From an uncultured Paraprevotella sp. (GTDB lineage Bacteria; Bacteroidota; Bacteroidia; Bacteroidales; Bacteroidaceae): DNA of 64,000 nucleotides. The notes below the pieces were generated by a model. That model saw only the letters and a program-made list of their open reading frames with translations, did not search any database and was not told the origin of the DNA. Shown here in pieces: positions 41,744-49,644 of this stretch; within the stretch, counting starts at the first letter, position 1; each line of letters opens with the position of its first letter. The translations under genes and the position numbers were made by a program. The DNA lies in contig CALUFQ010000008.1 of assembly GCA_944319925.1 (NCBI GenBank), positions 1-64,000 on the forward strand, given 5' to 3'.

Positions 41744-43461
41744 ACATACTGCAATTCCTCATAGACATCCGAAGCCGCCAGAACGGCGTCATCGGGCAGG
41801 TCAGCCGCCTGCAGGGACGGATGGACGCGGCCGCGCAGTCGGCCGAGCGCCTGTCCCGCACGGTGGGCGGCGGCCTGCGCGAGGCGTTCCTGTCGCTGCC
41901 CGGCGCGGAGTTCCTCACGAATCCCATCGTCGCCTTGACGGCGGGAGTGGGCGTGGTGTCACGGCTGGGGATGGAGGTGGACAGGGCCTCCGTGTCGTTC
42001 GCCAACCTGGTGGGGTCCGAACAGAGGGCCGCCGACCTGATGGGACAGATGGAACGCCTCACCCCACTGTACGGGCTGGGGAACATCACGGACATCGCGT
42101 CCATGATGGTGGGCTACGGCGTGGCGCAGGACAAGGTGGTGCAGGGCATGTCTGCGCTGGGCGAGATCGCGCAGGGTGACGCGGAGCGGCTGAGGGGGCT
42201 GGCCCTTGCGTTCTCGCAGGTGGCCTCCAACGGCAGGCTGAACGCCGAGGACATGAACCAGATGATAGACCGCGGGTACAACCCGCTGATGGACATCAGC
42301 CGCATGACCGGGAAATCAATCCTCCAACTACGCGACGACATGTCCAAGGGACTGATTTCTTTCGACATGATGTCCCAGGCCATGGCATCGGCGACCAGCG
42401 AAGGTGGAAGATTCGGAGGCATCCTTGATAAAATCATGGATAGCCCGTTCGGAAAGTACCGGCAGATGGTTTCCAGCTTCCAGAACACATTGCTGAATTT
42501 GTACTCGGTAATATCCCCGCTGCTCATCCCCGCCTTCGACGCGCTGAGCGGTGTACTGACGTCCATCCAGCCCGTCATCGAAGGCATGGCATCCGCCATG
42601 TCGTGGCTCACGGAAGAGTTCAAGACGGGGAACCCGCTGATCATCGGGCTGACCGCAGCCGTGGGGGCCTACAGTGCCGTAGCCGCCGTGAACACCTTCG
42701 TCCTGAAAGGATGGACCGTGGCGCAATGGGCACATGTCACCGCCCTGATCGCCGCGGAGAAGGCACAGAAGCTGCTGAATATCGCCATGTCCCTGAATCC
42801 GGTGGGACGGGTCATCGCGGGCATTGCCGCCCTAGTGGCCGTCATCGCGGCGTGCTGGAACAAATTCGCGGGATTCCGCGCTTTCATCCTCACGGCGTGG
42901 GACACGATCAAGGGATTCGGCGAGATGATATGGGATGCCGTCGTTTCCCGTTTCTGGGCGCTGGTGGAAGGTATCGGAGCTGTCGGAAAGGCGCTCGTCG
43001 CGCTGGTGAATGGCGATTTCAAGTCCGCCTGGCAGGAAGCCCGCACGGGTGCGGAGAAAATCGGAAGCATCTACAATCCCTCGGACCTTGTGGAAGGCAC
43101 GCGCCGTCTGGCCGGTCAGACGGCCGGGAACTGGAACCGGCATCTCGAAGAGGAACGCCGCAAGCAGGCCGACAGGGACAAGGGTATCGCCGAACCCAAG
43201 GCGGCCGCCGGGGTGGCCGGAACGAAGGCGGGGGCTTCCGCCGGGACACCGTCCGGCACATCCTCTTCTTCATCGGACAGCAAGGCCGAAGAAATCACCA
43301 CCGGCGGCACGCGCAACACGCAGGTCACCGTCCACATCGCCAAGTTCTTCGACAGCCTGAACGTCACGATGATGGACCGCACGGATACCGGCGAACTGCG
43401 ACGTATTGTCCTGGAGTGTATGAACCGTAGTATCGAAACCGCCTTATCCGCCGCCCGATGA
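41740..43461 (+). CDS. Tail tape measure protein
   Basis: 573 residues, starts MNILQFLIDIRSRQNGVIGQ. N-terminal coiled coil, the tape measure domain (DLMGQMERLTPLYGLGNITDIASMM, IDRGYNPLMDISRMTG), several hydrophobic stretches at about 300-390 (PLIIGLTAAVGAYSAVAAV, VGRVIAGIAALVAVIAACW) and a Ser/Gly-rich linker before the C-terminus. Its length should set the tail length; about 570 residues predicts a rather short contractile tail. Confidence 0.87.
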   Translation: MNILQFLIDIRSRQNGVIGQVSRLQGRMDAAAQSAERLSRTVGGGLREAFLSLPGAEFLTNPIVALTAGVGVVSRLGMEVDRASVSFANLVGSEQRAADLMGQMERLTPLYGLGNITDIASMMVGYGVAQDKVVQGMSALGEIAQGDAERLRGLALAFSQVASNGRLNAEDMNQMIDRGYNPLMDISRMTGKSILQLRDDMSKGLISFDMMSQAMASATSEGGRFGGILDKIMDSPFGKYRQMVSSFQNTLLNLYSVISPLLIPAFDALSGVLTSIQPVIEGMASAMSWLTEEFKTGNPLIIGLTAAVGAYSAVAAVNTFVLKGWTVAQWAHVTALIAAEKAQKLLNIAMSLNPVGRVIAGIAALVAVIAACWNKFAGFRAFILTAWDTIKGFGEMIWDAVVSRFWALVEGIGAVGKALVALVNGDFKSAWQEARTGAEKIGSIYNPSDLVEGTRRLAGQTAGNWNRHLEEERRKQADRDKGIAEPKAAAGVAGTKAGASAGTPSGTSSSSSDSKAEEITTGGTRNTQVTVHIAKFFDSLNVTMMDRTDTGELRRIVLECMNRSIETALSAAR

Positions 43462-44063
43462 ACGTGACGAAATTCATACTCGCCAACCTCGCCGCCCGCG
43501 TGACGGGCACGAAGATACCGCCTTACTGGCTGTTCGGGCAGCCCGTGGCGGAAGGTGTGGACAGCTCGCAGTATGACGAGCTGCGCCTGATGGACGAGGA
43601 GGAACTGGCGGACACCGTGCGGTCCAACGCGCTGGGCGTACCCATGCGCATGCCGCTGGAACTGAAGTCCGACGGAGGGGAATGGTGGCTCCTTCCCGTT
43701 GAGCCGCTCGTCACGCTCACGGGACGCAACGTCATCGTCCGCCGGCAGGTGGCCAAGGGCGTGCGCGGCTCCATCAAGGAACGGTGGACGCAGGACGACT
43801 ACCAGGTGGACATCGAGGGCGTCATCATCAACTACGATGCCGAGAGCTACCCCCGCGACGAGGTGCGCATCCTCAAGAATCTCTGCGAGGCCGCCCGCCT
43901 GCAGGTGCGCTGCCCGCTCTTCGAACTCTTCTCCATCAACCAGATTGTGGTGGAAAACTTCTCCTTTCCCTTCACGGCGGGCATCCGTAACCAGGCCTAC
44001 CGCATCACGGCCTATTCGGACGACATCTATAAACTTCTGTTGAAAAGAAAGGACCTGACCTGA
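43458..44063 (+). CDS. DUF6046-type baseplate/tail protein (gp43 position)
   Basis: 201 residues. ITGRNVIVRRQ-like LTGRNVIVRRQVAKGVRGSIKE, WTQDDYQVDIEGVIIN, FELFSINQIVVENFSFPFTAGIRNQAYR. I know this as a domain found in Bacteroidota phage tails; it takes the place of the Mu DNA circularisation/gp43 protein between tape measure and baseplate hub. Confidence 0.75.
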   Translation: MNVTKFILANLAARVTGTKIPPYWLFGQPVAEGVDSSQYDELRLMDEEELADTVRSNALGVPMRMPLELKSDGGEWWLLPVEPLVTLTGRNVIVRRQVAKGVRGSIKERWTQDDYQVDIEGVIINYDAESYPRDEVRILKNLCEAARLQVRCPLFELFSINQIVVENFSFPFTAGIRNQAYRITAYSDDIYKLLLKRKDLT

Positions 44064-44064
44064 C

Positions 44065-45018
44065 ATGTACACGATGGGATATGACATACAAGTGGGCGGA
44101 TACCGGATAGGCATGCTGGACCGCGTGGAGATCCACCGCAGCGTGGAACTGCTGGCGGACACGGCCGCCATTGTGCTGCCCGCATCGGAATACAATGCCG
44201 CCCTGGAAGTGGAGGACCGGTTGCACCGGGGCGACCGCGTGGACATCTCCATCGGGTACCGGGAGACGGGACTGCGCGAGGAGTTCTCCGGATGGCTGCA
44301 ACGTATTGCAACCGACGGGGGCAGCATCTCCCTGGAGTGCGAGGACGACCTGTTCCTCTTCCGCGTGGCCCTTCCGGATGCCGAATACAAGAACATTAGC
44401 CTGCAGGACCTGTTGCAGAAGGTGGTGGAAGGAGTGGGCGGCGGATATACGGTGGACTGCACCTACACGTGGACGTACGGGAAGTTCGTCGTCCACACGG
44501 CCACCGGCTACGACGTGCTCAAGAAAGTGCAGGAAGAAAGCGGTGCGGACATCTACCTGAAGGACGGCGTGCTGCACGTACACCCGCCTGCCACGCTGGT
44601 GGGCGAAGAGGTATTGTATGACTTTGCCCTCAACGTGGAGAGCTGCGACCTCACTTACCGGAGGGCGGAAGACCGTAAGGTGCGCGTCACGGTCAAGTCC
44701 CTGCTGCCGGACGGGAAAGTGAAGGAACTGGAGGTCGGCACCACGGGTGGCGACAGCATCGAGGTACGCTCCGCAGCGTCAGACGACACCTCGATGCGGG
44801 AACGCGGGGAAGCGGAACTGCGCCGCCGCAGCTTCGACGGATACGACGGCAGTATCACCACCTGGCTCCTTCCATACGTGGAACCGGGATACAGCGCGGA
44901 ACTGCACGACAGGGATTATGAATATAAGGACGGACGTTACTTCGTCAATGCCGTGACCACGGAGTTCTCGAAAGAGGGCGGGAAACGGACCGTAGAACTG
45001 GGATTCAGGTTAAGTTAA
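44065..45018 (+). CDS. Baseplate hub protein (gpD/gp44-like)
   Basis: 317 residues. Late-control-D-type: YRIGMLDRVEIHRSVELLAD, DRVDISIGYRETGLREEFSGWL, the domain QDLLQKVVEGVGGGYTVDC, and YDVLKKVQEESGADIYLKDGVLHV. Forms the hub on which the spike sits. Confidence 0.85.
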   Translation: MYTMGYDIQVGGYRIGMLDRVEIHRSVELLADTAAIVLPASEYNAALEVEDRLHRGDRVDISIGYRETGLREEFSGWLQRIATDGGSISLECEDDLFLFRVALPDAEYKNISLQDLLQKVVEGVGGGYTVDCTYTWTYGKFVVHTATGYDVLKKVQEESGADIYLKDGVLHVHPPATLVGEEVLYDFALNVESCDLTYRRAEDRKVRVTVKSLLPDGKVKELEVGTTGGDSIEVRSAASDDTSMRERGEAELRRRSFDGYDGSITTWLLPYVEPGYSAELHDRDYEYKDGRYFVNAVTTEFSKEGGKRTVELGFRLS

Positions 45019-45023
45019 GAATT

Positions 45024-45488
45024 ATGGACGGATATAAAAGACTTCAGGAGAACATGAGGGAAGCGATGGGGCGCAGCCGCATCGCCATCTACCAGGGCAT
45101 CGTCAAGAGCGTGGAAGGAAGTACATGCACCGTCACCTTCGGATCAATGGATGTCTCCGGCGTCCGTCTCCGGGCGTCCGAGGCGGAAAACGCCTCGCAG
45201 CTGCTCGTTGTCCCGAAGGCAGGGACGGCAGTCATCGTGGGCAGCCTGAGCGGGGACTTCCGGCAGCTGGCCGTCCTCTCCGTGGACCAGGCGGAAAGCA
45301 TCATGGTGGGCGGAGGAAAGCTGGGCGGGCTGATCAACATCGCGGACCTTACGGACAAGCTGAACGCGCTGGTGCAGAGCTTCAACGGCCACACCCACCA
45401 GGGTGTGCACGGACCTACCGGAAGCCCGCTACAGCAAGCCTCGCAGTTCAATGCGAAGGATTACGAGGATGACAAGTTTAAACACTGA
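45024..45488 (+). CDS. Baseplate spike protein (gp45/gpV-like)
   Basis: 154 residues. OB-fold N-terminus (IAIYQGIVKSVEGSTCTVTF), then DFRQLAVLSVDQAESIMVGGG and a terminal HTHQGVHGPTG motif with the His-X-His that binds iron at the tip of contractile spikes. Pierces the outer membrane during injection. Confidence 0.83.
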   Translation: MDGYKRLQENMREAMGRSRIAIYQGIVKSVEGSTCTVTFGSMDVSGVRLRASEAENASQLLVVPKAGTAVIVGSLSGDFRQLAVLSVDQAESIMVGGGKLGGLINIADLTDKLNALVQSFNGHTHQGVHGPTGSPLQQASQFNAKDYEDDKFKH

Positions 45489-45493
45489 AGGAT

Positions 45494-45802
45494 ATGAACG
45501 GCATGCAACTGGACAAGGATTATGACCTCGACATGAAGATCACGAGGGACGCGGAGGGTAAGATCCTTTCCGGCGTGGCCATCGGCGACACGCTGGCGCA
45601 GAACCAGGCGCTCATCATCGGGTGCCACCAGGGCGAGTTCAAGGAGCAGCCCGCCGTGGGAGTGGGCATCAGTGACATGCTGCTCGATCACGACCCGCTG
45701 GCATGGCGCACCGTCATCCGCGAGCAGCTGGAGATGGACGGGCAGACGGTGGATGAAGTCACCGTCACCAACAAGGGTATCAAGATTAAGGCAAAATACT
45801 GA
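45494..45802 (+). CDS. Baseplate wedge protein (gp46/gp25-like)
   Basis: 102 residues. YDLDMKITRDAEGKILSGVAIGDTLAQNQALIIGCHQGEFKEQP. The place between spike and lysis genes and the small size fit the gp25/gp46 wedge family. Confidence 0.7.
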   Translation: MNGMQLDKDYDLDMKITRDAEGKILSGVAIGDTLAQNQALIIGCHQGEFKEQPAVGVGISDMLLDHDPLAWRTVIREQLEMDGQTVDEVTVTNKGIKIKAKY

Positions 45803-45816
45803 AAAAAAAGAGAAAC

Positions 45817-46281
45817 ATGGAAGAGATGAAAGATGTTTTGGAACAGTTCGTGAGAGACCACCTCTACGTCCACCTGCTGCTCATCGTGCTGAGCGTGGCG
45901 GCGGTGCTGCTGGCCATGGCGGTGGACTTCTTCACCGGGCTGCAGAAGGCGCGGCGGCGCGGCGTGGCCCGCACGTCGCAGGGACTGAAGAAGACGGCCA
46001 CGAAGGCCGCCAAGTACTTCACGCCCTACATGGTGCTGGTGGGCATCGACCTGATCAGCTGCGTGGTGGTGCCCTTCCCGGCCTTCTCCATGCTGTGGGC
46101 GGCCTACTGCGTCTATTGCGAGTTCAAGTCGGTGCGCGAGAAGTCGTGGCAGAAGGCCGAGATAGAGAAGGCCGGGCGGACGATGAGCGTCATCATCGAG
46201 AACAAGGAGGACATCGCCCGCCTGGCCGCCGAGATACTGTTCAACAAGGAAAAGGAAGGAGGAAAGGATGAAACCAAATGA
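45817..46281 (+). CDS. Holin
   Basis: 154 residues. Two membrane segments at about 20-40 (LLIVLSVAAVLLAMAVDFFTG) and 70-95 (PYMVLVGIDLISCVVVPFPAF), a basic loop KARRRGVARTSQGLKKTATK between, and a charged C-terminal helix. The DFFTGLQKA motif marks the phage holin family common in Bacteroidota. Overlaps the endolysin gene by 14 bp. Confidence 0.83.
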   Translation: MEEMKDVLEQFVRDHLYVHLLLIVLSVAAVLLAMAVDFFTGLQKARRRGVARTSQGLKKTATKAAKYFTPYMVLVGIDLISCVVVPFPAFSMLWAAYCVYCEFKSVREKSWQKAEIEKAGRTMSVIIENKEDIARLAAEILFNKEKEGGKDETK

Positions 46282-46783
46282 GTTCGTGCGGTGGATCTAC
46301 CCGCAGGCCAAGGCCATGGGCGAGATCAGCCCCGTGTTCGTCACGGCGCAGGCCGCGCTGGAGAGCGGATGGGGCGCGTCGGCCATCGGCAACAACCTCT
46401 TCGGCATCACCAAGGGCAGCTCGTGGACGGGCCCCGTGCGGCTCGTGACCACCACGGAATGGTTTACGCGGCCGGACGTGAAGTTCAAAGCCCCCGAGGA
46501 AGTGTTGAAGGTGGCGCTCAAAGGACACGGGCGGTACAAGTACACCGTGCGGAGGCTCTTCCGCGACTACGCCACCGCGGCCGACTGCCTGCGCGACCAC
46601 CTGGCCATCCTGAAGAAGCCCGGATACGCCGACGCGTGGCCCTACAGGAATGACCCGCGCCGGTACGTGCGGCGCATCATGGACGCCACGGGAAGCAAGT
46701 ACGCCACGTCGCCTTCCTATGTGGAGACGATGGACAGGCTCTTCCGGATGGTGGAGCGGATCGTGGAGGAGGAAGGGCTATGA
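46268..46783 (+). CDS. Endolysin, GH73-type glucosaminidase
   Basis: 171 residues. Catalytic Glu32 in AQAALESGWGAS, followed by GNNLFGITKGSSW and YGDYATAADCLRDH-like RDYATAADCLRDHLAIL; typical of flagellar/phage GH73 hydrolases. No signal peptide, so release depends on the holin. Confidence 0.88.
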   Translation: MKPNEFVRWIYPQAKAMGEISPVFVTAQAALESGWGASAIGNNLFGITKGSSWTGPVRLVTTTEWFTRPDVKFKAPEEVLKVALKGHGRYKYTVRRLFRDYATAADCLRDHLAILKKPGYADAWPYRNDPRRYVRRIMDATGSKYATSPSYVETMDRLFRMVERIVEEEGL

Positions 46784-47298
46784 CGCGGGCGGTGTTGTTC
46801 ATCCTGTTGCTGCTCGCCTCTTCCTGCTCGCCCATGAGGAGGATGCGGAAGGAGGCGCGGCAGGCCGCGGAAACGGAAGCCGTGCTGCTCTTCCGCGCCG
46901 ACTCGGCGGCCGCGTCCGCCGTGGAGCGGAAGTCGCGCAAGATGTCCGGGCAGCTCCGGGCGGCGGGACGCTCCACCGCCTGGCAGCTCCGCGAGGAATA
47001 CTCCGCCCCGGACTCCGCCGGGAGGCAGTGGCGCACGGCGCGGACGCTCACCCGGACCGACCGGGCGGAGGCCGCCGCCGGGAAGGTGGCCGCCGCCGAC
47101 ACCGCTTCCCGCTCCGCAGGCTCGGAAACGCGGGCGCATGAGTACCAATACGGGAACCACTGGGCGGAATCCGCCTCGCGGCAGGAGGAGCGGCGGCGTG
47201 AAAGCCCCCGCCGCTGGCCCTATGTGCTGCTGGGCGCGGCAGGGACGGCAGGCGTTTGCATCGCGTTTAAACGGCATTTAAAAAAGAAGGAGAAATGA
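46780..47298 (+). CDS. Candidate unimolecular spanin
   Basis: 172 residues. N-terminal lipoprotein-like signal (MTRAVLFILLLLASSC, Cys16), a long charged helical middle (residues 20-140), and a C-terminal hydrophobic segment at about 146-164 (WPYVLLGAAGTAGVCIAF) with KKKEK tail. An outer-membrane lipid anchor plus inner-membrane helix in one chain is the plan of u-spanins that fuse the two membranes at the end of lysis. Overlaps the endolysin stop by ATGA. Confidence 0.7.
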   Translation: MTRAVLFILLLLASSCSPMRRMRKEARQAAETEAVLLFRADSAAASAVERKSRKMSGQLRAAGRSTAWQLREEYSAPDSAGRQWRTARTLTRTDRAEAAAGKVAAADTASRSAGSETRAHEYQYGNHWAESASRQEERRRESPRRWPYVLLGAAGTAGVCIAFKRHLKKKEK

Positions 47299-47573
47299 AA
47301 GTGACGGTACGTGCGGGACAGACGCTGGCGGACATCGCCATACAGGAATACGGCTCGCTGGAGGCGGTCTTCCTGCTTGCATGGGAGAACGGCTTCAGCC
47401 CCACGGTGGAGCTGTCCGGCGGAACGGAACTGGAACGACCCGATGCCACCTTCGACCGCGAGATGGAGCTGTACTGCCGTAACAATGGCATCAGCCCCGC
47501 CACGGCGAGGACAGAAACGGACGTCACGGACACGGGCATATTCACCGACACATTCACCCTGCAATTCATGTGA
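47295..47573 (+). CDS. LysM-like tail protein (gpX type)
   Basis: 92 residues. KVTVRAGQTLADIAIQEYGSLEAVFLLAWENG is a LysM-like fold as in tail protein X and the baseplate LysM proteins. It is placed here, after lysis genes, at the start of the baseplate-J block. Confidence 0.75.
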   Translation: MKVTVRAGQTLADIAIQEYGSLEAVFLLAWENGFSPTVELSGGTELERPDATFDREMELYCRNNGISPATARTETDVTDTGIFTDTFTLQFM

Positions 47574-47575
47574 CC

Positions 47576-48427
47576 ATGGCACAGACGATACGCGAGATAA
47601 AGAAGTCCATGACGGACGAGTTCATGAAGAACGAGGATCTCCGGGAAGCATACGGCATCACCGGGGAGGAGGCCACGTGGGACGGCACTTTCTCCGCCGT
47701 GAGCATGGAGAACCTGCTGCTCTACATCGTGGCCGCGGCCATCCACGCGTTGGAGGTCGTCTTTGACCGCTTCCGCGCCGACATGGACGGGCAGATCGCG
47801 CAGAACATCGTGCCCACCGTGCGGTGGTACCACACGCAAGCCATGGCCTTCCAGCTGGGGGACTCGCTGCAGTACGACGAGACAGCCGGGCAGTTCCGTT
47901 ACCCGGACGCGGACGAAAGCAAAAGGATCGTGCGTTACGCGGCGGTGAGAGACCTTGGCGGGAGTGTGCAAGTGCTGGTGTCGAAAGACTCGGGCGGGCG
48001 TCCCGCCGTGCTGTCGGGGACGGAACTGGCGGCCTTCACGGCATACATGAACCAGGTGAAGGTGGCGGGCGTCATCCTCAGCATAGACAGCCTGGAGGCC
48101 GACAGCATCCGGATATACGCCACCGTGCAGGTGGACCCGCAGGTCATCGACTTGCAGGGAAACCGCCTGTCCGACGGAAGCCGCCCGGTGGAAGATGCCG
48201 TAGCCCGGTACTTGGCCGGCATCGCCTATGGCGGCACGTTCAACAAGACCAAGTGCGTGGATGCCATACAGGGCGTGGAGGGCGTACTGGACGTGGAACT
48301 GGAGAGTGTCCAGGCCAGGGCCGCCTCGTCCGCATCCTGGAGCACGGTGGCGGGAAACAACTACACGGCCGTGGCCGGTTGCCTGGCCAGTGAGGGACTT
48401 GACACATCCATACAATATGTTTTATGA
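47576..48427 (+). CDS. Baseplate J-like protein (gp47 type)
   Basis: 283 residues from the ATG at 47576; a GTG at 47570 is also in frame. MAQTIREIKKSMTDEFMK, MENLLLYIVAAAIHALEVVFD, SKRIVRYAAVRDLGG, and VEDAVARYLAGIAYGGTFN. Builds the baseplate periphery. Confidence 0.8.
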   Translation: MAQTIREIKKSMTDEFMKNEDLREAYGITGEEATWDGTFSAVSMENLLLYIVAAAIHALEVVFDRFRADMDGQIAQNIVPTVRWYHTQAMAFQLGDSLQYDETAGQFRYPDADESKRIVRYAAVRDLGGSVQVLVSKDSGGRPAVLSGTELAAFTAYMNQVKVAGVILSIDSLEADSIRIYATVQVDPQVIDLQGNRLSDGSRPVEDAVARYLAGIAYGGTFNKTKCVDAIQGVEGVLDVELESVQARAASSASWSTVAGNNYTAVAGCLASEGLDTSIQYVL

Positions 48428-48890
48428 CATCGACATCGACAAATGGGGGAGGCAGCTCCTCCCGCCCGTCCTGAGGCGGAAGAGGCTTCAAGCCTTCCTG
48501 CGCGTCCTCCTGCTGCCCTTGCAGCAGATGAAGCAAAGCTTCTCCTCATACCGTGACAGTGCCATCGGGCGTGTCAACGTCAACGGCCAGGTCATCTATA
48601 TGGAGAAGGCCCTGAACGACGCGTTCTTCCTCACGGAAAGGGAAATATTCATCACGGACGCGGCGGGGGACATGTCGCGGCTCTATCCCGAACCGGAATA
48701 CACCTTCATCGTGCACGGGGACGGCGCCGCCAGTTACGTGAAAGGCGAAGGAGACCCGCGTTACACCGCAGACTTCACGGTCAACGTGCCTTCGTTCCTG
48801 TCGGATGTGCAGGACACGGTAAGGGAAGTCATCGAATACAACAAGCCCGCAGGGCGGAGTTACGAGATAAAAATGTACGACTATGAATAA
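48417..48890 (+). CDS. Baseplate-associated protein (gp48/gpI position)
   Basis: 157 residues from MFYDIDIDKWGRQLLPP, overlapping the previous stop by 11 bp. RVNVNGQVIYMEKALNDAFF, TEREIFITDAAGD, EYTFIVHGDGAASYVKGEG. Between baseplate J and the fibre genes, so a connector to the fibres is likely; sequence similarity to P2 I is not evident. Confidence 0.7.
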   Translation: MFYDIDIDKWGRQLLPPVLRRKRLQAFLRVLLLPLQQMKQSFSSYRDSAIGRVNVNGQVIYMEKALNDAFFLTEREIFITDAAGDMSRLYPEPEYTFIVHGDGAASYVKGEGDPRYTADFTVNVPSFLSDVQDTVREVIEYNKPAGRSYEIKMYDYE

Positions 48891-49620
48891 GCTGTTGACT
48901 TACAACGGGGGGCAACCCTTCACAACGGGAGACCTGGACTTCATCCAGCAGAACTATACGGAGGCTTTGGAGGCCGTCGGCCTCGGGTTTTCCGGGAACG
49001 GCCTGGCGCGTTCGTGCATCTTGTGGGGGATAACACCGGGGGACGGCACAGACGTGGCACCCGGGGCCGTGCTGGCGGACGGGCAGGTGTTCCTTGTCCC
49101 ATCCACCATAAGAAGGACCACCGAGAAATACCTGTGCTTCCGCGAAGTGCGGGAAGACGGGCGGATATTCGCGGACGGAAAGGAGAACAAGGTGAAACTC
49201 GTCCATGAGCCGTATGTGGCACCCGGGACGGACGGCGCATGCGCGTATATCGCCATCGACGGGGCCTTGACCTTGCGGCAGCTCATATTAGGCGAGGGAG
49301 CGTGGGAAAAGGTCCCTGACGTGCTGTTTTACGGGGAAACCCGGGGGACGGTGGAATACAACAAAGTGCTGGACGCTTACCGCTTAAGTACACCCGGCGG
49401 GATAAAGGCTTCCGGCAACAATTTGTTCGAATTTTCAGACCGGGAGGCGGACGGGGTGTATGCCGGGATCGCGATAGAGGAACAGACGGCGCTTTATTCC
49501 GTATTCTTGTCCGGCCGGAGTTGCTTCTACAAGAAAGCGGACGGGTCACTACCCGAAGACAACAAGACCTTAAGGTTCAACGACGTGGTGATGGCGCGGA
49601 CACCATTCGGTTTCCGATAG
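48883..49620 (+). CDS. Tail-fibre-associated structural protein
   Basis: 245 residues. MNKLLTYNGGQPFTTGDLDFIQQN, then beta-rich segments (GDGTDVAPGAVLADGQVFLVP, CFREVREDGRIFADGKEN) and a C-terminal VVMARTPFGFR. Overlaps the preceding gene by 8 bp. Probably a fibre base or adaptor for the large fibre next door. Confidence 0.65.
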   Translation: MNKLLTYNGGQPFTTGDLDFIQQNYTEALEAVGLGFSGNGLARSCILWGITPGDGTDVAPGAVLADGQVFLVPSTIRRTTEKYLCFREVREDGRIFADGKENKVKLVHEPYVAPGTDGACAYIAIDGALTLRQLILGEGAWEKVPDVLFYGETRGTVEYNKVLDAYRLSTPGGIKASGNNLFEFSDREADGVYAGIAIEEQTALYSVFLSGRSCFYKKADGSLPEDNKTLRFNDVVMARTPFGFR

Positions 49621-49644
49621 TTACTCATATATATAAGAAAGGAG

